A stretch of DNA of 64,000 bases from NCBI GenBank assembly GCA_026002995.1, contig BPGK01000001.1, forward strand, positions 310,001 to 374,000. The letters run 5' to 3'. Origin of the DNA: Gaiellaceae bacterium. GTDB lineage: Bacteria > Actinomycetota > Thermoleophilia > Gaiellales > Gaiellaceae. The notes under the pieces were generated by a model. It ran no database searches and was not told where the DNA came from. It saw only the letters and a program-made list of their open reading frames with translations. Shown piece after piece: positions 9,332 to 18,521 of the stretch (positions are counted from its first letter, which is position 1; every line of letters begins with the position of its first letter). The translations under genes were made by a program, and so were the position numbers.

Positions 9332-11453
9332 CGCTTCGGCCTCGGGCCCGGCGATCCGTGGCCTCGAGCTCGTGCGGCGCGTTCCGCCGTGGGCGTGGCT
9401 CGCCGGCATCGTCGTCGCCTCGGCCGCGTTCCGAGCGCTCGTCGCGCGTGGCCTCGTCGCGCCCTTCATCTTCGTCGACGAGCTGATCTGGTCGGAGATC
9501 GCGCGCGGGCTCGCGGACGAAGGCCGACCCTTGCTGCGCGGCGAGCCCGATCCCGGCTACAGCATCGTCTACCCGCTCCTCGTGAGCCCGGCCTACGCGC
9601 TCCTCGACACGCTCCCTTCGTCCTATGCCGCTGTGAAGACGCTGAACGCCGCGCTCATGTCGCTCGCGGCGATCCCGGCCTACCTCCTGGCGCGTCGGGT
9701 CGTGAGCGAGGGCCTCGCGCTGCTCGCCGCGCTGCTCGCGGTGGCGATCCCGTCGCTCGTCTACACGGGGACGGTGATGACCGAGAACGCCTTCTACCCG
9801 CTCTTCCTCGTGTTCGCGCTCGTTTTCGCCCTCGTCCTCGAGCGTCCGACGGGGCCTCGGATCGCGCTCCTCTTCGCGCTCGCCGGGCTCGCGTACGCGA
9901 CGCGGGTCCAAGCGGCCGCGCTGCTCCCGGCGCTCGTGCTCGCGCCCGTCGTGCTCGCGCTGCTCGCGGGGATCGGGGCGCGTGAGCTCCTCTCGCGGTT
10001 CAGGTGGCTCCTCGGCCCGGCCCTCGGGCTCGGAGCCCTTGCGCTGATCGCGCGACTCGTCGCCGGCCGCTCGTCCGGCGACCTGCTCGGGGCGTACGGC
10101 CCGGTTGGGGAGGCGACCTACGACCTCGGCGAGGTCCTGCGCTACCTCCTCTGGCACGCCGCGGAGACGAGCCTCTACGTGCTCGTCGTTCCCCTCGCGG
10201 CGACGATCGTCCTCGTCGGCCGCGCCCGCTCCCTCGACGAGCGGCTGCAGACGTTCCTCGCCGTCACGCTCGCGCTCACGGCGTGCCTCCTGCCTGCGGT
10301 CGCCGCCTTTGCGTCGGTCTTCTCGCAGCGGATCCAGGAGCGGAACCTCTTCTACCTCGCCCCCTTCTTTTCGATCGCTCTCCTCGCCTGGGTCGATCGC
10401 GGAGCTCCCCGCCCGCGCGTGCTCGCCCCGGTCGCTGCGGCGATCTCCGTCGCGCTCGTCGCACTCGTGCCGTTCGAGCGCTTCATCACGACCTCGGCGA
10501 TCACGGACACGCTCATGCTGCTCCCGTTCTGGTCGCTCCAGGACCGAATCGGGGCGACCGCCACGGAGCTCGCCGCGCTCGGACTGGCGCTCGTGCTCGC
10601 GGCGGTGTTCCTCGTCTCGCCGCGTCGCTTCGCCATCGTCCTGCCGCTCCTCGTGCTCGGGCTCTGGGCCGCTGCGCTCAAGCCGATCTGGTGGGGAAAG
10701 CACGGCTTCGAGCGGGCGAGCCGGGGCGCTCTCTTCCAGGGCATTCGCGAGGTGGAGCGCGACTGGATCGATCGCGCGCTTCCTCGGGGCACACAGGCCG
10801 CCTTCCTGTGGACCGGGCTCACCGATCGGCTGACGGTGAACCAGAACGAGTTCTTCAACCGCGCCGTAGGTCCCGTGTACTACCTCGTCGAGCCGACGCC
10901 CGGCGGCCTGCCCGAGACGCGTGTCGTCGTCGACCGAGCGACCGGGCTCGTCCGCTTACCGGACGGGGCACCGGTTCGCGACGCCTACCTGCTGAGCGAC
11001 GACTCCTTCGAGCCGATCGGTACGCGGGTCGCTCGCGACCGGGGGTGGGGGGTGACGCTCTGGCGCGTCGATCGTCCGCTCGTCGCCGCGAGCCGCGTCG
11101 ATGGCCTCTACCCGAAGGACACGTGGTCGGGAGAGACGGTGAGCTACACGCGCCGCCGCTGCGAGGGTGGGCGACTCCGCGTCTCGCTCTCGAGCGACGC
11201 GAACCTCTTCCTCGAGCCGCAGACGGTGAGCGCGCGCGTGAACGGTGAGCGCGTCTCCCGCGTCACGTTCGAGCCCGACGAGCGCGTCACTCTCACGGTG
11301 CCCCTCGCGCCGCTTCCAGGCCGCGACGAGTGCCGGGTCGTCTTCCGGGTCTCGCCGACCGCCGTCCCGGCCGAGGTCTCGCCGGGATTGAGCGCCGACG
11401 ACCGCGTGCTCGGCGCACACTTCGATCGCTTCGTGTACCTCCCGCCCCGCTGA
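9324..11453 (+). CDS. GT-C-like polytopic membrane protein
   Basis: Large membrane protein of 709 residues with about 11 helices in the first 460 residues, then a soluble domain of about 240 residues on the far side of the membrane. The early loop FIFVDELIWSEIARG near residue 50 carries the acidic pair typical of GT-C enzymes (Asp/Glu after the first helix). It is closely similar in layout to the protein at 16329-18521 (IFIDELELTQLARAI). The proposed start is a TTG overlapping the previous gene by 8 bp; a GTG about 48 bp further in is an alternative. The likely role is transfer of a polyprenol-phosphate-linked sugar in the periplasmic-side space. The substrate is unknown. Confidence 0.75.
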   Translation: MGSASASGPAIRGLELVRRVPPWAWLAGIVVASAAFRALVARGLVAPFIFVDELIWSEIARGLADEGRPLLRGEPDPGYSIVYPLLVSPAYALLDTLPSSYAAVKTLNAALMSLAAIPAYLLARRVVSEGLALLAALLAVAIPSLVYTGTVMTENAFYPLFLVFALVFALVLERPTGPRIALLFALAGLAYATRVQAAALLPALVLAPVVLALLAGIGARELLSRFRWLLGPALGLGALALIARLVAGRSSGDLLGAYGPVGEATYDLGEVLRYLLWHAAETSLYVLVVPLAATIVLVGRARSLDERLQTFLAVTLALTACLLPAVAAFASVFSQRIQERNLFYLAPFFSIALLAWVDRGAPRPRVLAPVAAAISVALVALVPFERFITTSAITDTLMLLPFWSLQDRIGATATELAALGLALVLAAVFLVSPRRFAIVLPLLVLGLWAAALKPIWWGKHGFERASRGALFQGIREVERDWIDRALPRGTQAAFLWTGLTDRLTVNQNEFFNRAVGPVYYLVEPTPGGLPETRVVVDRATGLVRLPDGAPVRDAYLLSDDSFEPIGTRVARDRGWGVTLWRVDRPLVAASRVDGLYPKDTWSGETVSYTRRRCEGGRLRVSLSSDANLFLEPQTVSARVNGERVSRVTFEPDERVTLTVPLAPLPGRDECRVVFRVSPTAVPAEVSPGLSADDRVLGAHFDRFVYLPPR

Positions 11454-12526
11454 TGCGCATCGCCTTCGACGTCAGCCCGCTGAGCCACCCTCCGCTCGGG
11501 ATCGGGAACTACCTCCGAGGCTCGCTCGCCGGCCTCGTCGAGGCCGCAGCCGGAGAGCACGAGGTCATCGCCTTCGCGCCGACGAGCGTCCACGGCCCGC
11601 AGCGGATCCGGGCCGCGCTCGCGGGGATCGACGTCGAGCTCCGCACCTGGCGGCTTCCGTTCTCTCACGCGATCCGCACGGCGTGGAGCATGGCTGCGCG
11701 TCCCGCGGCCGAGCGGCTCCTCGGCGCCTTCGACGTCCTCCACTTCAGCGACTGGATGTACCCGCCCCAGCGGGCCGGCGTGCGCGCGACGACGATCCAC
11801 GACCTCGTGCCGCTGCACCATCCCGAGTGGACGACGCCGCGCACCCGTTCCATGCACACGCGCAAGTACGCGAACGCCGCCCGAACCTGCGACGTCGTCT
11901 TCGTGAACTCCGCCTTCACCGGCCGGGACGTCGTCGAGACGCTGCACATCCCGGTCGAGCGCGTTCGCGTCGCGCATCCGGCGCCGAAGCCCGTGTTCTC
12001 GCCGCAGGGAGAGCGCGCCGACCTCGGGGCTCCGTACGCGCTCACGGTCGCGACGCTCGAGCCCCGGAAGAACCTCCAGACGCTCGTGGAGGCGCACCGT
12101 CTCCTCGGGGGCGAGCTCCTGCTCGCGATCGCGGGCGGGGAGGGGTGGGGCGAGCAGCCCGAGCTCGACGCGCCCCGGATCCGTCGCCTCGGATTCGTGA
12201 GCGACGAGGAGCTCGCGCGGCTCTACCGGGGCGCCGCGGTCGTTGTCTACCCCTCGCGCTTCGAGGGCTTCGGCATCCCGGTGATCGAGGCCATGGCCTG
12301 CGGCTGCCCGGTCGTCGTCTCCTCGCACCCCTCGCTCGACGAGGCGGCGGGGGAGGCGGCAGTGCGCGCCGACCCCGACGATCCGGCCGCGATGGCCGCG
12401 GCGATCGAGCGCGCGCTACGAGAACGCGACGCCCTCGTCGTGGCCGGGCTCGAGCACGTCCGCCGGTTCAGCTGGCGCGCGGTCGGCGAGACCTTCCTGC
12501 GTGGGTACGAGGAGGCGCTGCGCTGA
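11453..12526 (+). CDS. GT4 family glycosyltransferase
   Basis: GT-B enzyme of 357 residues, ATG overlapping the previous TGA. Features are the N-terminal PLGIGNYLRGSL loop, the TTIHDLVPLHHPEW segment near residue 110, the donor-site TVATLEPRKNLQTLVEA near 195, and the E-x7-E motif in SRFEGFGIPVIEAMACG near 264. The LEPRKN string is typical of mannosyl-/rhamnosyl-type GT4 enzymes such as WbaZ-like proteins, but the sugar cannot be assigned. It is close in sequence to the GT4 genes at 12921 and 13886, so these three probably arose by duplication inside the operon. Confidence 0.88.
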   Translation: MRIAFDVSPLSHPPLGIGNYLRGSLAGLVEAAAGEHEVIAFAPTSVHGPQRIRAALAGIDVELRTWRLPFSHAIRTAWSMAARPAAERLLGAFDVLHFSDWMYPPQRAGVRATTIHDLVPLHHPEWTTPRTRSMHTRKYANAARTCDVVFVNSAFTGRDVVETLHIPVERVRVAHPAPKPVFSPQGERADLGAPYALTVATLEPRKNLQTLVEAHRLLGGELLLAIAGGEGWGEQPELDAPRIRRLGFVSDEELARLYRGAAVVVYPSRFEGFGIPVIEAMACGCPVVVSSHPSLDEAAGEAAVRADPDDPAAMAAAIERALRERDALVVAGLEHVRRFSWRAVGETFLRGYEEALR

Positions 12527-12540
12527 GCCGGCGCGAGGTC

Positions 12541-12924
12541 GTGATCGTCGTGCGCCGTCCCGGCCCGGAGTACCTCGTCGTGCTGCGCTCGCCGGAGCGG
12601 GGCGGGTACTGGAACCTCGTCGCCGGCGGGGTCGAGCCGGGCGAGACGCCGGCCGAGGCCGCCGCACGCGAGCTCGCGGAGGAGACCGGGCTCGAGGCCT
12701 CGGTCGTCCCGCTCGGGCTCGACCTCTCGTACGAGGGCCCACGGGGCCGCGTCCGTCTCGATGCCTTCCTCGCCGAGGCTCCTGCGGGATGGGAGCCGGT
12801 GCTCGACGCCGAGCACGTCGACTACCGCTGGTGCTCCGCAGACGAGGCGGTCTCGCTCCTCCACTACCCGGAGCCTCGCGCGGCGGTCGCTGCGGCCGCC
12901 GGACGCACGGAGGCGCGGCGATGA
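12541..12924 (+). CDS. NUDIX hydrolase
   Basis: Small protein of about 127 residues with a full Nudix box: G-x5-E-x7-R-E-L-x-E-E-x-G-L in the segment from GVEPGET to ELAEETGL. It hydrolyses a nucleoside diphosphate linked to another group; in a polysaccharide operon a GDP- or UDP-sugar is plausible. I chose the GTG at 12541. The frame is also open back to a CTG at 12523 that would overlap the previous TGA in the same way as neighbouring genes, so the true start may be 6 codons upstream. Its own stop overlaps the next ATG (ATGA). Confidence 0.82.
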   Translation: MIVVRRPGPEYLVVLRSPERGGYWNLVAGGVEPGETPAEAAARELAEETGLEASVVPLGLDLSYEGPRGRVRLDAFLAEAPAGWEPVLDAEHVDYRWCSADEAVSLLHYPEPRAAVAAAAGRTEARR

Positions 12925-13889
12925 AGGTGGGCGTCGACATCGCGCCCCTCGTGCAGACGCGCGCCGGTACCGCGCGCCACGTCCGCGGGCTCGTGTCGAA
13001 GCTGCGCGGCCGCCGTGAGGTCGAGCTCGAGCTCCTCTCCTTCGGCGGCCCGGGCCGGCCCTCGAGCGTCGTCCGCGACGCGCTCTGGTACCCGGTCGGC
13101 CTCGGCCTTCGGGCACGCCGACTGGACGTTCTCCACTGCACGACCTTCCGGGGCCCCGCCCGAGCGCAGGCGCCGGTGGTGCTGACGGCGCACGATCTCG
13201 CCGTCGTGCGCTACCCCGAGGCGTTCCCTCGCTGGCACCGCATGTACGGGCGCGTGGGGCTGCGCTCGATCCTGCGCTCGGCGGACGCTGTGGTGGCCGT
13301 GTCCGAGTTCACCCGCGACGAGCTCGTCGATCTCGCGAACGTTCCCCGCGAGCGCATCCGCGTCGTTCCGAACGGCGTCGACCCGATCTTCCGCCTCGAC
13401 GGCCCTCGCTCTGTCGGGGAGTACGTGCTCACGGTCGCCACGCTCGAGCCGCGCAAGAACCTCACGCGCGCTGTGGAGGCTGCGCGCATCGCGGGCGTCG
13501 AGCTGCGCGTCGTCGGGACGCGCGGCTGGGGCGGGGTGGCCGTTCCCGGTTGGGTCGGCGAGGTGTCGGACGCAGAGCTCGCCGCGCTCTACCGCGGCGC
13601 TCGCTGCGTCCTCTACCCCTCGCTCTACGAGGGCTTCGGCTTGCCCGTGCTCGAGGCGATGGCGTGCGGCGCCCCGGTCGTGACCTCGCGGGGCACCGCG
13701 ATGGAGGAGGTCGCGGGCGGGGCGGCCGTCCTCGTCGATCCGCACGACGCCGAGGCGATCGCGGCGGGGATCGTGGAGGCGATCGAGCGTCGGGACGAGC
13801 TCGTCCCCCGCGGTCTCGCCCGCGCCTCCGAGCTCACCTGGGAGCGTGCTGCCGACGCCGTGGTCGCCCTCTGGGAGGAGCTCGCGTGA
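12921..13889 (+). CDS. GT4 family glycosyltransferase
   Basis: GT-B enzyme of 322 residues beginning MKVGVDIAPLVQ, with RAGTARHVRGLV as the phosphate-contact loop, VVPNGVDPIF near residue 145, TVATLEPRKNLTRAVEA near 172, and E-x7-E in [17 protein letters not shown] near 233. It is short for the family but both domains are present. The ATG overlaps the NUDIX stop and its own stop overlaps the next GTG. It is a paralogue of the flanking GT4 genes. Confidence 0.88.
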   Translation: MKVGVDIAPLVQTRAGTARHVRGLVSKLRGRREVELELLSFGGPGRPSSVVRDALWYPVGLGLRARRLDVLHCTTFRGPARAQAPVVLTAHDLAVVRYPEAFPRWHRMYGRVGLRSILRSADAVVAVSEFTRDELVDLANVPRERIRVVPNGVDPIFRLDGPRSVGEYVLTVATLEPRKNLTRAVEAARIAGVELRVVGTRGWGGVAVPGWVGEVSDAELAALYRGARCVLYPSLYEGFGLPVLEAMACGAPVVTSRGTAMEEVAGGAAVLVDPHDAEAIAAGIVEAIERRDELVPRGLARASELTWERAADAVVALWEELA

Positions 13890-14923
13890 GTCGTCTCGTC
13901 GTCGTCGACGCGGACGTGCTCGGCCGGAGACGTACCGGCGACGAGACCTACGTCCGCAACCTCCTGCGCGAGCTCGCTCCGCTCGGGGAGCCGGGCGGCC
14001 TCCGGCTCGCCGCGGTGACGCGGCATCCCGAGCTCGTCCCCGCGGGGATCGAGCCGGTCGAGCTCGCCGCGCGCTCGCAGGAGCTCCGGATGGCGGTCTC
14101 GTTGCCCCGCCTCCTGCGTCGTCTCGGTGCGGCACTCGTCCATACGCAGTACGCCCTGCCGGCCCGCTGCCCGTGTCCAGCGGTCGTGACGGTGCACGAC
14201 GTGTCCTTCGCGCGCGACTCGTCGCTCATGGGGTTGCGCGACCGGGTCGTCTTCCGCGCGGTGGTGCCTCGCGCCGTGCGCGCCGCCGCGCGCGTGCTGA
14301 CCGTCTCCGAGCGCACGAAGCGCGACCTGGTCGAGCTCTACGGGCTGGAGGAGACCCGCATCGTCGTCACGCCGAACGGCGTCGACCCTGCCTTCCAGCC
14401 CGCCGCGCCGGAGGCGGGTGCCAGTCACGCGCGCGCCGGGTACGTCCTCGCGGTCGGGGCGATCCAGCATCGTAAGAACCAGCTCGCGGCGCTCGAGGCG
14501 GCGAGCGCCGTCGGGCTCCCCCTCGTTCTCGTCGGGCCGGAGAAGGATCGAGCGCTCGCGGGCGAGCTCCGCCGCCGAGGCGCCCGGCTCGAGGGCTACG
14601 TCGATCAGCGTCGGCTCGTGGATCTCTATCGCGGCGCGGCCTGCGTGATTCAGCCGTCTCGGTTCGAGGGCTTCGGCCTGCCCGTGCTCGAGGCGATGGC
14701 GTGCGGCACGCCCGTGGTGGCCGTCCGCGAGCCCGCGCTCCTCGAGGTCGCAGGCGATGCAGCGGTGCTCGTCGGCGAGTCCGAGCTCGCCGACGGGATC
14801 CGGCGAGCGCTCTCCGAGCGGGAGCGCCTCGCGGCGGCCGGGCTCGAGCGTGCGCGAACGTTCAGCTGGCGAGCGACGGCGAAGCGGACGCTCGCCGTGT
14901 ACCGCGAGGTGCTCGGCACGTGA
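13886..14923 (+). CDS. GT4 family glycosyltransferase
   Basis: GT-B enzyme of 345 residues, GTG start overlapping the previous stop. Visible are the RRTGDETYVRNLLREL loop, TVHDVSFARDSSLM near residue 105, VTPNGVDPAFQ near 165, AVGAIQHRKNQLAALEA near 190, and E-x7-E in SRFEGFGLPVLEAMACG near 255. It should add one sugar residue during repeat-unit assembly. Its stop overlaps the start of the GT2 gene. Confidence 0.88.
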   Translation: MSRLVVVDADVLGRRRTGDETYVRNLLRELAPLGEPGGLRLAAVTRHPELVPAGIEPVELAARSQELRMAVSLPRLLRRLGAALVHTQYALPARCPCPAVVTVHDVSFARDSSLMGLRDRVVFRAVVPRAVRAAARVLTVSERTKRDLVELYGLEETRIVVTPNGVDPAFQPAAPEAGASHARAGYVLAVGAIQHRKNQLAALEAASAVGLPLVLVGPEKDRALAGELRRRGARLEGYVDQRRLVDLYRGAACVIQPSRFEGFGLPVLEAMACGTPVVAVREPALLEVAGDAAVLVGESELADGIRRALSERERLAAAGLERARTFSWRATAKRTLAVYREVLGT

Positions 14924-15678
14924 AGGTCTCGGCGATTGTCGTCTCGCACGGGCACGCCGACGAGGTCGCGAGGCTCCTCCCAGCGCTCGCCCCGCAGGTC
15001 GACGAGGTCGTCGTCATCGCAAACGTGCCGGGCTCGGTGGGCGCCCTCGCCGAGTCGGTGCGCGTGCTCGAGAACCCTCGGCCACGGTCGCTTGCCGCGA
15101 ACGTCAACCGCGGCACCGCGGCGACGAGCGGTGAGTACGTCCTGAACGTGAATCCCGACGCGATCCCCGAGCCCGGCGCAGTCGCCGAGCTCGTCCGCTT
15201 CGCCGATGCGCATCCCCGGTGCGGGATCGCGGGGCCCGAGATCCGCTGGCCCGACGGCTCGTGGCAGCCGTCGCGGCGGCGGTTCCCGACGGTGCGCGGA
15301 ACGATCGTCCGTCGCACCCCGCTCCGCCTGCTGCGCCCCCCGTACGAGACGCAGGTCGAGCACTACGGCCTCGACGAGCGCCCGACGAGCCCGGTCGAGG
15401 CCGACTGGCTGCTCGGCGCCTTCCTCCTCATGCGGCGGACGATGCTCGACGAGCTCGGTGGTTGGGACGAGGGGTACCGACACTACGTCGAGGACATCGA
15501 TCTCTGCTACCGCGCGCAGCGTGCAGGGTGGGAGCGCTGGTACGTCCCCGCGGCCGTCGTCGTCCACGAGTACGCCGCTGTCATCGACAAGCGCTTCCTC
15601 TCTCGGCATACGCTCTGGCACGCGCGTGGCATGGCCCGCTTCCTGCGCAAGCACCCGGAGCGTCTGCTCGTCTGGTGA
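14920..15678 (+). CDS. GT2 family glycosyltransferase (rhamnosyltransferase-like)
   Basis: GT-A enzyme of 252 residues. It begins VKVSAIVVSHGHADEVARLL, has the NPDAIPEPGAVAELVRF metal/nucleotide region near residue 75, an AFLLMRRTMLDELGGWDEGY segment near 170, and the acceptor-site VEDIDLCYRAQRAGW near 190. These are the hallmarks of the dTDP-rhamnosyltransferase (WbbL/RfbF-like) branch of GT2. It is inverting, cytoplasmic and possibly membrane-attached. The GTG start overlaps the previous stop and the TGA overlaps the next GTG. A rhamnose donor is inference from sequence style. Confidence 0.85.
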   Translation: MKVSAIVVSHGHADEVARLLPALAPQVDEVVVIANVPGSVGALAESVRVLENPRPRSLAANVNRGTAATSGEYVLNVNPDAIPEPGAVAELVRFADAHPRCGIAGPEIRWPDGSWQPSRRRFPTVRGTIVRRTPLRLLRPPYETQVEHYGLDERPTSPVEADWLLGAFLLMRRTMLDELGGWDEGYRHYVEDIDLCYRAQRAGWERWYVPAAVVVHEYAAVIDKRFLSRHTLWHARGMARFLRKHPERLLVW

Positions 15679-16307
15679 CCGAGAAGAGCCGCCAGTACGC
15701 GCGTCAGGCGAAGGAGTGGACCGAGCGCTCGTACGCCGACGCGACCGCCTACCTCGGGCATCGGGCGGAGCTCGTCGTCTCGCTCGGGCCGCGTCTCGAG
15801 CCGGGCGACGAGGTCCTCGACCTCGCGTGCGGGGACGGCGGCTTCGGGGAGGCGCTCCTCGCGCGCGGGCTCCGCTACCGGGGTGTGGACGCGACGCCGG
15901 AGATGGTCGCGCAGGCCCGCAGTCGGCTCCGGGGACGCGCTCCCGTCGAGCTCGGCGATCTCGACGACTACGAGCCACCGGTGCCGGTCGCCGCGACGAC
16001 GCTCTTCAGGGCTCTCTACTACGCGCGCGAGCGACGGGCCTTCTTCCGCCGCGTCGCGGAGTACACCGAGCGAAAGCTCGTGTTCGACGTGAATCCGCGG
16101 CAGTACCGCATCGACTACGTGCTTGCCGATCTCCGCGAGGCAGGGCTCTCGCGCGTCGAGCTGCGGCCCTTCTTCGTTCCCCAGACGGTCGCGTTGCCAA
16201 GGCCCGTCCTCGCTGCGGCGGTCGCTCTCGAGCGCTCGGGCCCGCTCGCCCGGCTGGCGCTTCGCTTCCGCTTCACGTACGTCGTCGCCGCCTCTCGGGA
16301 AGCCTGA
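15675..16307 (+). CDS. Class I SAM-dependent methyltransferase
   Basis: Protein of 210 residues with the SAM-binding glycine motif VLDLACGDGGFGEALL near residue 47, GVDATPEMVAQAR as post-I, and a hydrophobic C-terminal third. It resembles Methyltransf_11/25 enzymes that methylate sugars or lipids. It is the last gene of the plus-strand operon (GTG overlapping the GT2 stop) and ends 21 bp from the convergent GT-C gene. A capping or sugar O-methylation role in the glycan is plausible but unproven. Confidence 0.82.
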   Translation: MTEKSRQYARQAKEWTERSYADATAYLGHRAELVVSLGPRLEPGDEVLDLACGDGGFGEALLARGLRYRGVDATPEMVAQARSRLRGRAPVELGDLDDYEPPVPVAATTLFRALYYARERRAFFRRVAEYTERKLVFDVNPRQYRIDYVLADLREAGLSRVELRPFFVPQTVALPRPVLAAAVALERSGPLARLALRFRFTYVVAASREA

Positions 16308-16328
16308 GCGCGAGGCTCTCGGCGTCGC

Positions 16329-18521
16329 TCAGTCCCCGAAGAGCGGCCTGAACCCGGCGTCGACGACGGCGCCGAGCTTACGCGCGTCGCTCTGTCGCGG
16401 GTCGACCTCCTTCGGCACGAATGTCGGTTCGAGCTCGATCTCGATCCGCCATGGCCTCTCCGGCACCGGGAGCAGGAACGGCGTGATCACGCAGTCGCGG
16501 ACGGTCGCAGTCTGCTCGGCGGTCACGCGTCCGATCGCCGGCTGCTTGTCCGGGCCCACGACGACGGGCCCGATCCGGACGACCGCGCGCGCAGGAGTCC
16601 GCTTCTCCGGGCTCGGGCACCACTCGACGCGCGAGAGCTTGACGAGGGCGAAGCCGGGGCCGTCGCGCGAGACGTCGTAGCGCGTGTACGCCGCCCGCGC
16701 CACGCGCTCCTCCGAGTCGCTCGGCGCCGCCATCCAACCGTCGGATTGGACACCGGTCAGCGCAGCCTTCAGCCTGAGGGGCTTGCCGTCGATCCGGTGC
16801 AGCAGCTGGCCGCCGTGCCGAGCGACGATCGGCGCGTCGAGCTCGACGCCCTTGAGGGCGAGCGCGTAGCGCGTCCCCGGTGCCGGAGTCAGCGTGCCGT
16901 CACTCGTGGCGAGATCCGGGGTGAGGACGGGCGCACCGGCTCGGATCGCCGTTCCGTCGAGGCTCCACACCTTCCGGATCGAGCGGTTGAAGAACTCGGT
17001 GAGCCAGATGTTGGTCGGGTCTGTGATCTGTTGCCCGAGGACGACGACCGGGGCGCCGTGCGTCGCCTCGTCCACCCACTGGTAGGGCTTGGGAAAGTTC
17101 CGAGCGGCCTGATCGGAGAGCGTCCGCTCGCCCTCGGCCGCATAGACCTGCGTGGTGAGGCTCCAGACGACGACGAGGGCCGCGGCGCTCGCGGCCACGG
17201 TGCGGAAGGCAGCCGACCCCCGAGGCAGCACTCGCAACGCGACCGCGGTCGTAAGTGCGACGAGGAAGGCGACGGCGATCGCGGTCTCGATCCGGCCCTC
17301 GGGCCAGCCCAGCTCTCGGTTGGCGAACGCGAGGATCGCGAGCCCATGCGCCTCGTAGTAGGGGTGCTCGAGCTGGATCGGAACCGTGAGAACGACGTAT
17401 CCGGCGACTGCGGCGGCCGCTCCGATCGACCACCAGCCGCCAATGCCGCGAGCGACGGCGAGCGCCGTCGCAGCGGCGAGAACGGGCACGAGGTAGATCA
17501 CGTTTCGCTCGACGATGAGGGTTGCGAACACCGTCGATAGGTGCGCGCCCTTGATGCCGGCGTAGGTCACGAACGTGGCGAGCGAGGCGACGGTCGTCGT
17601 CACGAAGGCGCGCGTTCTCGGATCGTGCGGCTCGGCTCGTGGTCTCGCGAGCGCAGCGAGGCCGACGAGCACGGGCACGATCCCGATCCCGACCGCCAGC
17701 GCACCGAGCGCCCAGCTTCCGTGCTCGACGATGCGCTCTTTGAAGAAGCCCGTCGTCTCGCGCCAGCTCCGAGACAGGCTCCCCATAGCCGCGGAGAAGG
17801 CGAGGGCGACGCCGATCGCGAGCGTCGCCGCACCCACCCAGTCCCACCGTGACCACGTCGCGCGCCAGCGTCGGACAGGCCCGGACTGCCAGCCGATCCA
17901 GAGCAGTCCGAGCGCGAGGACGGCGAGGAGGATCGAGAGCTGCGTGCGCGTCAGCGCCGCGAGCCCGGACGCGAGGACCGCGACGCCCAACCGCGTCCAG
18001 CTCGGCTCGACGAGACAGCGGGCGATCGTCCACAACGCGAGGGTCGAGAGCGGGTAGGCGAGCGGCTCCTCGACGAGGATCGGCGAGTAGGCGAGCGCTG
18101 GGACCGCGATCGAGGCGCCGGCCGCCCCGACCGCGTACCAGTAGGGCACGACGAGCCGGGCGAGTGCGAAGGCCGGGAAGATCGTCGCAGTCATCGCGAG
18201 CACGAGGACGAGCTTCGCCGTCGCGTACGCGGTCGTCGTCGAGTCGATCCACCACACGGGCGCCAGGGCGTACGCGACGAGCGAGGCCAGGCCCCCGTAC
18301 GGCTCTCCTCGGCGCGCGGGCTCGCCCGTCTCCGCGATCGCCCGGGCGAGCTGGGTCAACTCGAGCTCGTCGATGAAGATGGTCGGAACGAGGCGGCGTG
18401 ACGCCTGCCAGGCATACAGCGTCGAGAGCGCGAAGTAGAGGACGAGTAGCGGGATCGCGGGCCAGAGCCGCGCGAGGAGATCCGGCTTCGGACCGGCCGC
18501 GTGCGCTCCGCCGGAGGTCAC
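16329..18521 (-). CDS. GT-C-like polytopic membrane protein
   Basis: Protein of 730 residues: about 11-12 helices over the first 490 residues, then a soluble domain of about 230 residues. The first external loop IFIDELELTQLARAIAETGEPARRGEP carries the acidic residues expected of a GT-C enzyme. The soluble part contains LTEFFNRSIRKVWSLDG, which matches VNQNEFFNRAVGPVYYLVE in the protein at 9324-11453, so the two are paralogues in both halves. The start is a GTG overlapping the stop of the upstream WecA-like fusion (GTGA), so they are cotranscribed. The donor sugar is unknown. Confidence 0.76.
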   Translation of the reverse strand: MTSGGAHAAGPKPDLLARLWPAIPLLVLYFALSTLYAWQASRRLVPTIFIDELELTQLARAIAETGEPARRGEPYGGLASLVAYALAPVWWIDSTTTAYATAKLVLVLAMTATIFPAFALARLVVPYWYAVGAAGASIAVPALAYSPILVEEPLAYPLSTLALWTIARCLVEPSWTRLGVAVLASGLAALTRTQLSILLAVLALGLLWIGWQSGPVRRWRATWSRWDWVGAATLAIGVALAFSAAMGSLSRSWRETTGFFKERIVEHGSWALGALAVGIGIVPVLVGLAALARPRAEPHDPRTRAFVTTTVASLATFVTYAGIKGAHLSTVFATLIVERNVIYLVPVLAAATALAVARGIGGWWSIGAAAAVAGYVVLTVPIQLEHPYYEAHGLAILAFANRELGWPEGRIETAIAVAFLVALTTAVALRVLPRGSAAFRTVAASAAALVVVWSLTTQVYAAEGERTLSDQAARNFPKPYQWVDEATHGAPVVVLGQQITDPTNIWLTEFFNRSIRKVWSLDGTAIRAGAPVLTPDLATSDGTLTPAPGTRYALALKGVELDAPIVARHGGQLLHRIDGKPLRLKAALTGVQSDGWMAAPSDSEERVARAAYTRYDVSRDGPGFALVKLSRVEWCPSPEKRTPARAVVRIGPVVVGPDKQPAIGRVTAEQTATVRDCVITPFLLPVPERPWRIEIELEPTFVPKEVDPRQSDARKLGAVVDAGFRPLFGD

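Noticed and set aside
9087-10703. 538-residue minus-strand open frame
   Set aside because: Antisense to the GT-C-like gene; composition is almost only charged residues (ERDEER-type runs), as in other shadows here.
12523-12540. CTG start for the NUDIX gene
   Set aside because: It fits the overlap habit but CTG starts are very rare; a GTG 18 bp downstream was annotated and the alternative noted.
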